DNA of 64,000 nucleotides. Origin: Ectocarpus siliculosus. Taxonomy: Eukaryota; Sar; Phaeophyceae; Ectocarpales; Ectocarpaceae. The DNA lies in assembly GCA_000310025.1 (NCBI GenBank), contig FN649741.1, positions 5,960,862 through 6,024,861 on the forward strand. Direction: 5' to 3'. Positions 25,076 to 35,263 of the stretch are shown here, one piece after another. Positions within the stretch are counted from its first letter, which is position 1, and each line of letters opens with the position of its first letter. The notes beneath the pieces are model-generated. The model ran no database searches. It was given only the letters and a program-made list of their open reading frames with translations, and was not told where the DNA came from. The position numbers and the translations under genes were made by a program.

Positions 25076-27378
25076 GTGGGGAAATTGACAAAGCGAATGG
25101 GAGTTTGTCGTGCTGCGGCTTTTGGTGGCAGTGATAAAACAACATAAACCAATGAAACGGGTTTCTAGGAACCAAACACGATTTCACCGAATCATCGTCG
25201 AAATACGGGCAACTTTTTAGAGTATACGCTGATCCATTGCGCTTTCCACCGTGTATTGCTGCCGATAGAGGAGCGTGGACGCGATGGTGCTGCTGACGTC
25301 CAGACATCGCAACACTGTGTTGATTCACACCATTGTTCACATTCGACAGACTCCGGGTTGGGCGAGATGTTCATATGCAATGCGTGTTGAAATCAGCTGC
25401 CAGCGCGACCTGTGAAAAACTAGAAATCGTTTGGGTGATGAACAACGGGGATGCCATTGTAGTCACTCGGATTTCTCGATGTTTGTTTGGCTGTGGTATT
25501 GCCGCTCTGCTCTCAGAATATCCTACTCTTCGGCGAGCTTCGAGGCCCCCACGGCAGCTACTAGCGGTCTTTTCATGCCCATGTGTCACCGCCAGTTGAA
25601 GTGAGGCTTCCTCTAGTGAACTACTGTAGCGCGACCGTCAGGAAGGGTAACACGGCCAGAAATATGGGGGGGGCGGGGGGCGGAAGCGCCTCCTTCGCAA
25701 CGGGTTTATTCTTCTTCTGTCTCGGGAAGCCTCGGGGTAGTGCTGCTTCGGAAACAGCCTTGGTGCAAGACCTCGATGTATGGAGCCGAAATACATGGCA
25801 CGTAATAGTTGGGTCCCTGTGCCTGCCCACGCCTTACCCAAGCTGTAGCCTTCGATGATGTACGCTTCCGGCCGTAGCTCTGGGATGCCCCAAGTTAAGG
25901 ATGCCGAGAGCTTCGTCTGGGTCTTGTCGACATTAGCGTGGACGAGGCGGTTTTCACGCTCACCTTCATCCTTGCCTCCGTTACATGGCCGACGACACGC
26001 CGGTGGAATGACTTGTCGGATATACACATTGTGTTCCACCTATATTTGCAGATGACGGATGTGCAGGTGATTGCGCATCAAGTAGCAGCAGCTCCGCGAC
26101 CGGCGGGCACAAGAAACGCCTGCGACCGGAAATTGCACAAGCGGTGACAGGGTCGACCAAGCAGGGGCGCAAGAAGACGGAGGAGAATGTTCTTTGCGGT
26201 CTCGCGAAGATGAATGCAATAGGAGGTAGAAGAATCTTCCTGAGCGCGCAAGTCACGAAGGGTATGCGCGATTTGGAGTCATGATCCCTCATGACCGCTA
26301 TCGTTTCGGTGTGTTCCCGCGTGTGCTTAACGTTCGCAAGGCTCCCATGAACATCATCGTCAAAACGCTGTCCGCAAGAACGTGCAGATCGACATGGTTC
26401 CCAGCAACACGGTCCTTGACTTAAAGCGAAAGGTCCAAGAGGAGGAAGGGATCCCCCCTGACCAGCAGAAGGCCGTCTTCGCTGGCAAACTACTCGAGAA
26501 TGACCGGACGATGCGTGAGTACGATATTCAAACCAACCAAGTGATATACTTGGTCTCAAGACTGTCCAGAGGCAAGCAAGTCATCGTCCTGTACCCATCA
26601 GCCCTCCCCGATGCCACTGTGACGCTGAAGCTGAGCCTACCCTGGAGCTTCTCGGCGCTGTACCCCAGACCCTTGACGAAGAGCGTCAGACATCAGGTTA
26701 CGAGGTGCGTCTCTTACAGATAAAAGCAGATGTTGAGGGGTGCACCAGGAGGCAAGCCTACATCTTGTCATGCGTAGCCGCAGGTCTTCGGCGGTGTGAA
26801 CGGCGTGTGCAGCGCATTCACGGCGAACGCTTGGATTTTGTTCTGCTTGGTTCACTCTTTTGTCATTGTGGTGCTCTTCATTGCAGAATGATGCGCGTGT
26901 CGTCCATATGCGTGTTGCATAAATGAGAGTTGTCTGGCAGCAACCTCGTCCTTTTTCGTGGCAACATTCAGCAGTGTCGCCATCGGTGTTGACGACAGAG
27001 AATATCATGGGCGGGCGGGCCAAAACCAAGAATGCATTGCCCGAAAGAAAGATCTGTTTCGAGTTTCATCTCCTTGGCCTGTGCGAGTCTAAATCCCGGA
27101 CCAGGTTCCCATAGGTACAAGAGCTAGATGCCCGACATGGCCAAACCCGAAACAACCCCGTGTGCCATTCGATCATTCCTCTACGCAGGATTCACCGCAA
27201 AGTGCCTAGAAGGAAACACCTTATCCTGTAGGTTGCATTCGGCCACGCACTCACGCGGAGAGCAGAGCGACCTCGAGAAAACCCCCACATATGTCAAACC
27301 TCAAAGTTTATTCCGATGTGCCGTGTCGTCAAAGTTCTGAAGCTGTAAACTTCAGTCTCTCCGATCTATTTCCATTTT

Positions 27379-28150
27379 TGTCACCCTCTTATTCCGATCC
27401 CCCCACCGGGTCTCAAAAGCCGATCTCGATTTATTGCGCACGGCTCGCTACATCTCCAGTATTCCTCGATAGGGCATCCCAAATCATGACCAGTCACCAC
27501 GTTTGATCGACTTCGGCGTGCAGTAGCGCACGTCACAGGTGTGAGGTCATGCGCGACCATGCGTGCTGTTTTTCTCTCGTCCCCATCGCTCGTTTTGGAA
27601 GATTCGAATCTCATGGTCAGCTTGGCAGAAATCAACAGACCGATGTCGACCAACGGCGCATGTTTCGCGATATGTTGAGTACGTGTCGATAGGGCATATC
27701 GCGAGTCAGCCCCCTCGCCGAAATTCACCCCCGTCCGTGAGCAGCAGACCTAAATTCAATTCTGTCACCCCCTTTGTCCGATTCCCCCACCGTGTCTGAA
27801 AGGCCCACCTCGAACTATGGTGCACGGCCCGCGAAGTCTCGAGCATGCCTCGATAAAGCATCCCAAACTATGCCTAGTCAACAAGTTCGAGTTAAGTGTG
27901 CAGTAGCGTATGCATACGTCACTACAAGTGTGCGGCCATGTGCGACCATGCGCGCTGTGTCTCTCTCGTCTTCACTGGTTCGCCGTCGTCCTATCCTCGT
28001 CGCTCTTTTAAGATTTGAACCTCATGGTCAGCTTGGCAGAAATCAAGAGACCGATGTCGACCTACAGCGCCCGTTTCGCGATATCATGAGTATGGCTCGA
28101 TAGAGCATGTCGCGAGCCATGCCCCCTCGCCGAAATTATCTCCCGTCCAG
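27379..28150 (+). repeat. Two-copy diverged tandem duplication, period about 388 bp
   Basis: Copy 1 begins at 27379 and copy 2 at 27767. Shared blocks include tcatggtcagcttggcagaa, the following agaccgatgtcgacc, tttcgcgatat and gccccctcgccgaaatt. A partial third match (acaagtgtgcgaccatgcg) follows at about 28158. It lies inside the 2.2-kb intron of the ubiquitin-like pseudogene. Confidence 0.85.
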
Positions 28151-28299
28151 CATTCACAACAAGTGTGCGACCATGCGTTTCCTCGTTATGACCACTTCGC
28201 CGTCTTGCTTTCGCTCTTCCATTGATCTTTGGAACGAATGTAGGGAAAAAATGGATATCTCGCTTTCCCCTCAATCCTCTCCCCTTATTGTTGTAGTAC

Positions 28300-28490
28300 T
28301 GTCGAATATTTCGGAGAAGTGGAATCGCAGATTGTTGGCCGGTGAGGCTTCCCCCCCCCCCCTGCTCAATGAATTTCGGAGAAATGAATCTCACTTATCC
28401 TACGAAAATTTCACCTCTCCAAACATTGTTGGCCAAACATTTCAGGGAAAAAGAATCTCAGGTTATTGGCCAGTGGGTCTTTCCCGCACC
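28300..28490 (+). repeat. Short two-copy repeat, spacing about 130 bp
   Basis: The sequence around gattgttggccggtgag followed by poly-C (about 28310-28360) is echoed by ggttattggccagtggg followed by tttcccgcacccc (about 28440-28490). Both lie in the same intron as the 388-bp duplication. Confidence 0.5.
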
Positions 28491-28569
28491 CCGGCTCTGC
28501 CCCTAAACTCGGCCAGCTGCTAATTAAAACCACTTTCAGGCAAATCAGCTTCAGACAGGCGACGCCGAC

Positions 28570-28606
28570 GATACCCGTCGCGATACCCGTCGCGATACCC
28601 GTCGCG
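28570..28606. repeat. 12-bp unit repeated three times
   Basis: gatacccgtcgc occurs three times in tandem. Confidence 0.9.
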
Positions 28607-29749
28607 TTGAGTTCTCACAATACGTTATTCGGTGGTCATTGGTTCCCTGTCCAACCCTGTCAAATGCGATTAAGCAACTGCCATCGCCCCCGAAGTAGCT
28701 GCCCCCCTCACAAACAGCTGACAGCTGAAGAGCAAATCGAGAGATGGCCCGTTTCGTCGTATGTTGGGCAGCACTGCGTACACTGCAATCATGAACACAA
28801 GCCTGTCTTGGAGGAATCGAGAAGTAGGCTCGAGAATCGAGCCATCTTGCTTGTTCATTTTGATTGGTTCAGGCCATTGTGGCAAGCGGCCAGCACTGCG
28901 AGTGGATCGTGCACGCCAATCCGGATGGCTCTCTAACGGATATTAGCACTTCCAGGGAGTACCCGTATCTCTTCTGGGAAGCGGACTCTACCGATGGGCT
29001 GGTGTGCGGGAACTTTGGCCTGGAGAAGACGCCGTCGTTTTGCGTTGCTGGAAACGATGCAGGTACGGATGAGCCGCCGACGTACACCAGTAGCCTCACG
29101 TACACAATGTTGTACTGTATCGAATCTTCTCACCCACACCGACTCATTGATGTTGAACATTTTATATCACACTCAGGTGGGTCTGTTGTCTATACACTGG
29201 AGGTCATGGCCAGGCCCAACCGTGTCTCCCACAGGTTTTCGCTACGGTAGTTTGATTGCCCAATGAACACGGCCGGACAAGCCGTGGAATGCGTCGCAAC
29301 GAATTCTACGGAATACACTTGTGGCATGCGGCACGGTTAGGTTTTTGTTGCAAACAGCTGGCATCGTGAATGCTCGGAGGAGGAACTCCAGCCTTGTGTT
29401 TGGGCCATTGGACCCTCATGCTGCCGCTCTGGCTGGCGAACAGCACCGACTTGGCAAATTCCGGATATAGTATTGCAGTGTTCAGCCTCCTCCTTTTACC
29501 CAAAACGCCTCACCCCTTACCTGCGCATGATTTCGTGGCCTGGTTTACCTGGAAGGTCTGTTCCTCGACGTTGCGCTGGAACGACTCGGGCTCAACGTGC
29601 GGGAGCGCTGTGACGTGATCACCTACTGGCTGCCGCAGCTGGAGCCTTAACGTGATCAACTTCGTACAGACAACGCGCTACGAGCAAGCCGCCCGTCTGA
29701 CAATCTCGCCCAGTCCGGACGTCATGATCCGCGTCTTCATGGCCTTCAG

Positions 29750-30675
29750 GTGTGCCATTGGTGACTTACACCGATCCAAAGTTCATCAGGCACACCTACC
29801 GTATGGCAAAACTACAGTTACTTCTCCGGGCGTGGAGCACGATGCGTGTTTCCAATGATAGCTACTTTGTCTTAGAATGCGCCACCCGGCTGGCTAGGTA
29901 CCGTCCAATCTGGAAGGAAACGGAGAGTTCAGCGGGAGCAGACAGCATGGAACCGGGGCTGGAAGGGACACGAGAGCAGGAAACCAACAGCTGAGGCTGT
30001 ACAGTGCAAATCGTATATAGCGACAAGAACTCAAATGGCGACGAGGATGAGTTATGGTGGCTAGGGTAGTTCATGGGTTATATCCACCCAACCAAGGGGT
30101 TCATCCAAGAACTATCGAGGAACGCAACAACGACCCATGCGACTTAAGCAGTTTGCCGGCATGAGCGATCTACTAGCAAGAGGATCTGACAAACACCACT
30201 CCCCTATCACGCCACCAGGCGCCCGTTCGAGAACCTACTCCCCTTTTTTATTCACACCAGCCCTGCAGCACCTCACGGAATCGAAAGCTCCTCCTGCAAG
30301 CAAAAACGTAGAAACCCGAAAAACCATGAGACAACTGCATTGATACGGCAGGCACGATTGGCCGGCAACTGCGCTTATTCATCAACGATTGACAAGGACG
30401 CACCTCGACTATTATGAGCAAGACAATATATGAAAAAATATAGTACAACGGTGAAACGAGATATTGCCTCCTTCAAAAGTGGATCAACTGACCTCCGCCA
30501 AAACAGTCCTTTCGGAATCAAATAAAATTCTGACTGTTAATGTCGACGTCGCGCACATGCACGAAGGTCAACAACCAAAGAGGCACGGCGACGCGAGTGC
30601 AACCTTTGCGAAATCTCCGGTATGACAGGAGTAGAAACACACAGCCAGACGGACCTCAATCACCAAAAAACTCAC
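29750..30675. other. Intergenic, no gene supported
   Basis: The final exon of the ubiquitin-like pseudogene would be expected here, but no convincing continuation was found. Open frames are short. Confidence 0.4.
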
Positions 30676-30773
30676 TTTGGCGCCCAACTCGAGTCCCACT
30701 GCTAACCCCGTCGGTCCTGCGGTCCCACCGCTGCAGTACACGATGACGTCCAACTCCGAACCAAACGTCACCT
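30676..30773 (-). CDS. Orphan exon resembling a PLP-dependent D-cysteine desulfhydrase/ACC deaminase loop
   Basis: On the minus strand, after acceptor ttggcag, the frame reads VTFGSELDVIVYCSGGTAGP then TGLAVGLELGAK and ends at a good donor, AAA|GTGAGTTT. The hydrophobic strand followed by SGGTxxxTGLxxGLxLGAK resembles the phosphate-binding region of fold-type II PLP enzymes of the D-cysteine desulfhydrase/ACC deaminase group, with extra residues in the loop. No neighbouring exons were found. It may be a gene fragment. Confidence 0.3.
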
Positions 30774-31129
30774 CTGCCAACGATTTCGCAGAGTCGACGG
30801 CATATCGAAATGTTAAGGAATGTGTCACATTGTAAGGGGACATTCTAGCGCAAAGACTGTTGTGGCGAACCTGTTAATCAATGCACATGCGCGAGGCCTT
30901 CTTTTTTGTCTCGCCCTCATCCAAAACGGCATGATTCAGCCAAGCGTAAAGGGTTTTCGTGAAAACAAGACTACCGGTTGTTTTGACCGGCGCCAAGGGG
31001 GTCGGCGGTTGTCGGTGCGGTCGCCTGCAACGCTTGTGCTGCAGAAGACACAATAAAAAGGCGTCGTGCATACAAAAAATATGAATATTCAAGGGTGTAC
31101 CCACAAAAGGTACCGGCGGTATTTTTGTG

Positions 31130-31500
31130 GGTACAGCATTATTACCCTACAGAATACTTCTGTGAGATCTGTGGCACTTCCAATACCCTACAGAAAACGT
31201 CTGTGAACATTTGTTAACCTACCGGCTATGTTCTGTGAGTTTTGTACGACCTTCGCACAAACCCGACTTTTTCTGTTGAGTTATGTGGCACTGGCGATAC
31301 AACCCCGGATATTTCTGTATGTTCTGTGGCACCAACAGAAAGCTGTGAGTTCTGTAACCCTTCCGATACCCTACACCTACCGGACGCTTCTGTGAGATCT
31401 GTGGCACTTCCAATACCCTACCGGAAACTTCTGTTCGATCTGTGACGCTGTATATACCCGACCTACTACGTCTGTACGCTCTATGTTCTGAGTCAGGCCC
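31130..31500 (+). repeat. Minisatellite array A (about 40-50 bp units)
   Basis: Degenerate units built on ccctacagaa, acttctgtgag, ttctgtggcac and ttccaatacc. It shares a longer block with array B: 31203-31332 aligns with 32577-32705 with only a few differences (includes gtacgaccttcgcacaaacc). Confidence 0.9.
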
Positions 31501-31566
31501 ACCAACCAAACTTGAAGCGCACAAATCACGTGGTTCTCGCAGACAAGTCATGGTGAGCATGCACCA

Positions 31567-31600
31567 CACACATGACATGCACCACACACATACACACCAT
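31567..31600. repeat. CA-rich simple repeat
   Basis: caccacacacatgacatgca followed by ccacacacatacacacc: a short low-complexity tract. Confidence 0.7.
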
Positions 31601-31730
31601 TGTGAACGACCACGACGCATCTGTATCGCTGCGGAGGAGAGGGACGTGAGCTCTACCTCTACATACCACCGCGGACCCCCGAGCGGATCATCGGTCGCTG
31701 CGGGAGGAGTCAGAACGCTGGCGGAGGCAG

Positions 31731-31760
31731 CACCACCACCACCACCACCACCACCACCAG
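31731..31760. repeat. (CCA)n microsatellite
   Basis: About ten CCA/ACC trinucleotides in a row. It gives an artefactual poly-Pro or poly-Trp frame. Confidence 0.95.
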
Positions 31761-32374
31761 AACGCGCGGGAGAAGTAGAGATATAGTCGACGCGGGAGGC
31801 GGTGCTTGATGGCCGCTGAAGCCATGTTCGACGTGTTGAGCAACACGGCGACCCCCTCCGTGGATGACATCGACATGGAGGACTGAATAGAACCAGGCTT
31901 GATTCTGTAGCAAGTTGTGGCCAATCAGGACTTCGGGCATTCTATGCATGCATGTCCGTTTCCAACCGTACCTCATATGGCAAACACCGCTGGCTATTGT
32001 TGCAACTGGCAGATTGATCGAGTGGGGAGGCCTTTGCTCCTGGTTTGCGTATGTCGGAAGTAGTTTGGTGGGATCCGACAAGTGCATGAGCGTACGAAGT
32101 ATTCTTGTTTCGTTTATGTTTCTCGTGACGTGTCTTTGCAGCACCTCATGTTGTGGTAGACCTGTGAACACGACACGAAAATAGATGGATGGATAGAGTA
32201 AAAAGCAGTGGCAACATGTTGCGAGAAGCAACGTGTTTTTTATTGGCAGGGTACCCCGTATTTGCATGGTTGCTTGTGCTTGTACTGCCGGACGCAGAGA
32301 GACCGGGGGGGGATACCTGGGGTTACCTGGGGTATCTCTCATTTGAGCGACATGCTTACATACCCCCTATTTTC

Positions 32375-32965
32375 TGTTTTGTAACACTTGCGATGCCCTA
32401 CAGAACGTTACAGACGAGTTCTGTGGCACTTTCAATACCCTACAGAAAACGTCTGTGAGTTCTGTTACACTTGAATACCCTACCGGACACTTCTGTGAGT
32501 TCTGTGGTGCTCCAATATCCTCCAGAAAACATCTGTGACTTCGGTGACGCTCCAATACCCTACAGAATACTTCTGTGAGCATTTGATAACCTACCGGCTA
32601 GGTTCTGTGAGTTTTGTACGACCTTCGCACAAACCCGATTTTTTCTGTTGAGTCTTGTGGCACTTGCGATACAATACCGGATATTTCTGTGAGATCTGTG
32701 GCACTTTCAATATACCCTACAGAGAACTGGTGTGAGTTCTGTGGCACGACAGTAAGGTACAGAAACGTCTGTGCAGATTTGTGAACCCACCCGAAACGCT
32801 CTGTGGGTTCTGTACGACATTCTCACAAACCCGATGTTTTCTGTGGAGTTATGTGACACTTTCAATACCTACCCGATAGTTCTGTGAGTTCTGTGACAAC
32901 TTCCAATACCCTGCTACAGAAAGTTGCAGACCCTACAGAACATACCCGTGGAATATTTGACACCT
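32375..32965 (+). repeat. Minisatellite array B, related to array A
   Basis: Same unit family as 31130-31500, more copies, same orientation. Units alternate ctacagaa(a/t)ac, tctgtgagttctgt, ggcactttcaatacc. The two arrays are separated by about 0.9 kb of different sequence (31.5-32.37 kb). Confidence 0.9.
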
Positions 32966-35107
32966 GTGGCAGTGGTCCGAGCTATCCCAGTCATATGCCC
33001 CCCGCTTGCCGTTCATGTCCCAACTCCAGCGTTCTCCAGCCATTAATGCAAGAGGCGAAAGCTCTCGTTTCCCTGTTCCATCACGCCAAAAGCATGTTGT
33101 CATTTTGGTGCCGAATGATGGTGATATGGAGAGGGGCCACGCGCTTTGATCGCATGCAGGCGAAGGAAGCATCGAAATCTTTCTAGTCGTTTCCGCGATC
33201 GCCTCGTAAGAATCTTTCCCCAACACTTTTCTCCCCGTGATTCCTAGGCCTTCTGCCCGCCGAAGAACGTTTCAACACCTTCCGGTGTCTATGGTACTAC
33301 CCAAGCCTAGTGGTACTGTCAAGCTCTGCGCGATGAAAACGGTGGCCGCTCCCAAGTAAGACGTCTCCAACCAACTTTCAAGGTCCCTCAAGCAGCGATG
33401 ACAAACGAGAGCACACAATATGCTGGGAAAAACACGAGTTCCAAGAAGCGAGAGGAGCAACCTCTCCAACAGCGAGCCGGGACCATCGGTTGCCGTTCTC
33501 AGAAGAAAGGAATTCAGGAAGATGCTTCGACCCAAAGCCAGAAACATCGGCACCGGAACCTCGGCAATTGACATATCATGAAACTTTCTGTGGGCCAATA
33601 GAGATTGTTCACCCGACATTCAAGCTCAACACTGTGCCATGGCGAGTCGAAGTTGTTTAGTAAAACACGAATGGGCTCTGGGAATGGTTAGGGCAGCAAC
33701 TTAAAGCTTGTGTGCCCGACGCGGGCGGAAAATATATAAACGCTTGAATATTTGGGGCGCGGGGAGCGGAACTCGTATATGTTGTAGTGCAGATGCTACA
33801 AGTAGTGAGGCATTGCCGAGGTTACATCACACGGTGGTAGTCAAATTGTTTTGTCCCATAGAACCGTCAGGAAAAAAAGAGCTCTCTAAGATACGCGACC
33901 TGTATGAACTGTGACCATTAGAAATTTTCCATACGTAAAACAGGTATCACTACCACTAGGTCTAGACTGTGCCGCCTGACAATGCAGCACCTGAGACCGT
34001 GCCTCAACCTAACTAAAAGCAACCTTTCGATGTCTCGTAGAGAATGCATGACACGCGTTCGCTGCAGCGTGAGGCACGGCTCTCACCGCGCAGTCTTCTC
34101 AAAGGGCCTTCCGTGTCCACCGCCCCCGAAACGTTAACAGCAGCGCAGAGATTTACCGCCACGGCTGCTCTCCTAGTTCTACCCAAGAAGAACCAGCGCA
34201 GCCGCGCCTGAGACCCACGTGTGGTGCGACGGTGGTTGATTGATTTGAATGCGCAGTTGCAGGCAGGGAGGGGTGGACCGATGGATGGGTTAGTTTTCCG
34301 AAGGAAGGACGAAGACAGCGAAGTAACCCAAGGACAAAACAGAACTCCGGCCGGCCGGGCTCGATGACCAAACTCGTGAATCTTCACTTGTATTGAATCT
34401 TCACTAGTATCCAACGCCGAACACCGACTCTGGCTATGGTCGGTTCCGGGGTGGCATGTGCACACGATATACAGCCAAGACGCACCGCCACCGACCGTGC
34501 GTCACCCATGACACGAACGACTGAGTTGCCAGCAGAGCAACTGACGCCCGCGCGAGACAAACAGAATAGAGCCAAACGACATGCGGACCCAGGGAAGCCA
34601 AGAAGATGACGCCACGAGCTACGGGGCTGTGGGGACCGACTCACTTGCTGACCCTAACGGGGAACACCACGAAGGAGTCGAGCACTTGCGGCTGGATGCA
34701 CCCAAACGATTGCTGTTTCGACAAATGGAGGCAGGGGGAAGAGTGGATAAACGGAAATGTGCACCGAGAGGGGGAATGATTGAAAGTGTAAAGTGAATTC
34801 AGTTCGGGCCACCGAGACATCGTAGCACGTACACCTCCACAGGGACGGTCGGCGGATCCATGATTGCAGCGCCATACGAAATTCAATAAAATTCTGCCCA
34901 CCATTGTTCGTTACAGACGAGCTCGTCTTCGAGAAAACCGTATGGCCAAGGGAAATTGGACCGTGAATACTTCCCTACCATATACCATACATGTTTCCGG
35001 GCGAAAACGAGCACGCCCCGTGAACACATCACATCGGCCGGTGCACGAAGCGAGATGAGTAGTGGACGCCATAAAATTGCTGCTTGAACTGCACAACAAG
35101 AACACAC
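32966..35107. other. Intergenic, no gene supported
   Basis: A minus-strand frame at 33619-33272 (115 codons, Leu-rich) and smaller frames have no recognised features or strong splice sites. Nothing further is supported. Confidence 0.4.
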
Positions 35108-35263
35108 CGCCTCGATGGCCTCCAGTTTGCGCCGCTCTTTTCGAACCCGGGGGTTATCGCCCAGAGTCTTCCACATCTCGAAAGCGATGAAACCCAAGAT
35201 CGCCAACCCAATCGACGCCGCCATACCGAAGTAGGCGGAGGGGGGCATATCCGCGCCAAATGC
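35108..35263 (-). CDS. Exon of an unrecognised single-pass membrane protein
   Basis: A 52-codon, phase-0 exon lies between acceptor cttggtacag and donor GAGGCG|GTGTGTTC. It begins AFGADMPPSAYFGMAASIGL, passes through a hydrophobic stretch (AASIGLAILGFIAFEM) and ends in a strongly basic segment (NPRVRKERRKLEAIEA), the pattern of a one-helix membrane protein with a basic exposed tail. A Ser-rich frame at about 35.5-35.65 kb with donor TCCGG|GTATGC may be an upstream exon, but phases do not match directly, so an exon is missing. Family not recognised. Confidence 0.5.

Larger units (their letters stand above)
26052..29749 (+). pseudogene. Ubiquitin-like domain fused to a YLYP/YLFWEA/YWLPQLE-type domain, frame-broken
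   Basis: Exons: 26052-26261 (after tttgcag; Ser-rich then Lys/Arg-rich linker), 26341-26696, 28873-29062, 29556-29749. Exon 2 encodes a ubiquitin-like fold with EEEGIPPDQQKAVFAGKLLE and NDRTMREYDIQ, ending LSRG, then runs directly into GKQVIVLYPSALPDATVTL and FSALYPRP. Exon 3 gives EWIVHANPDGSLTD and YPYLFWEAD; exon 4 gives CDVITYWLPQLEP. The last three blocks match a family I know by motif from bacteria and fungi, function unknown. Lesion 1: the first strand of the ubiquitin fold (MNIIVKTLS from ATG 26347) is one frame off from the rest; the exon 1-2 junction instead reads SHEHHRQNAVR there. Lesion 2: after YWLPQLEP a TAA interrupts, and NVINFVQTTRYEQ continues in another frame. A final exon after 29749 was not found. 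Either a decaying gene or one with sequence errors. Confidence 0.72.

Noticed and set aside
28560-28610. Three 12-bp repeats considered as a CRISPR-like array
   Set aside because: Repeats are contiguous with no spacers, in a eukaryotic intron.
31719-31786. Poly-Pro/poly-Trp stretch as a protein feature
   Set aside because: A product of the CCA microsatellite.
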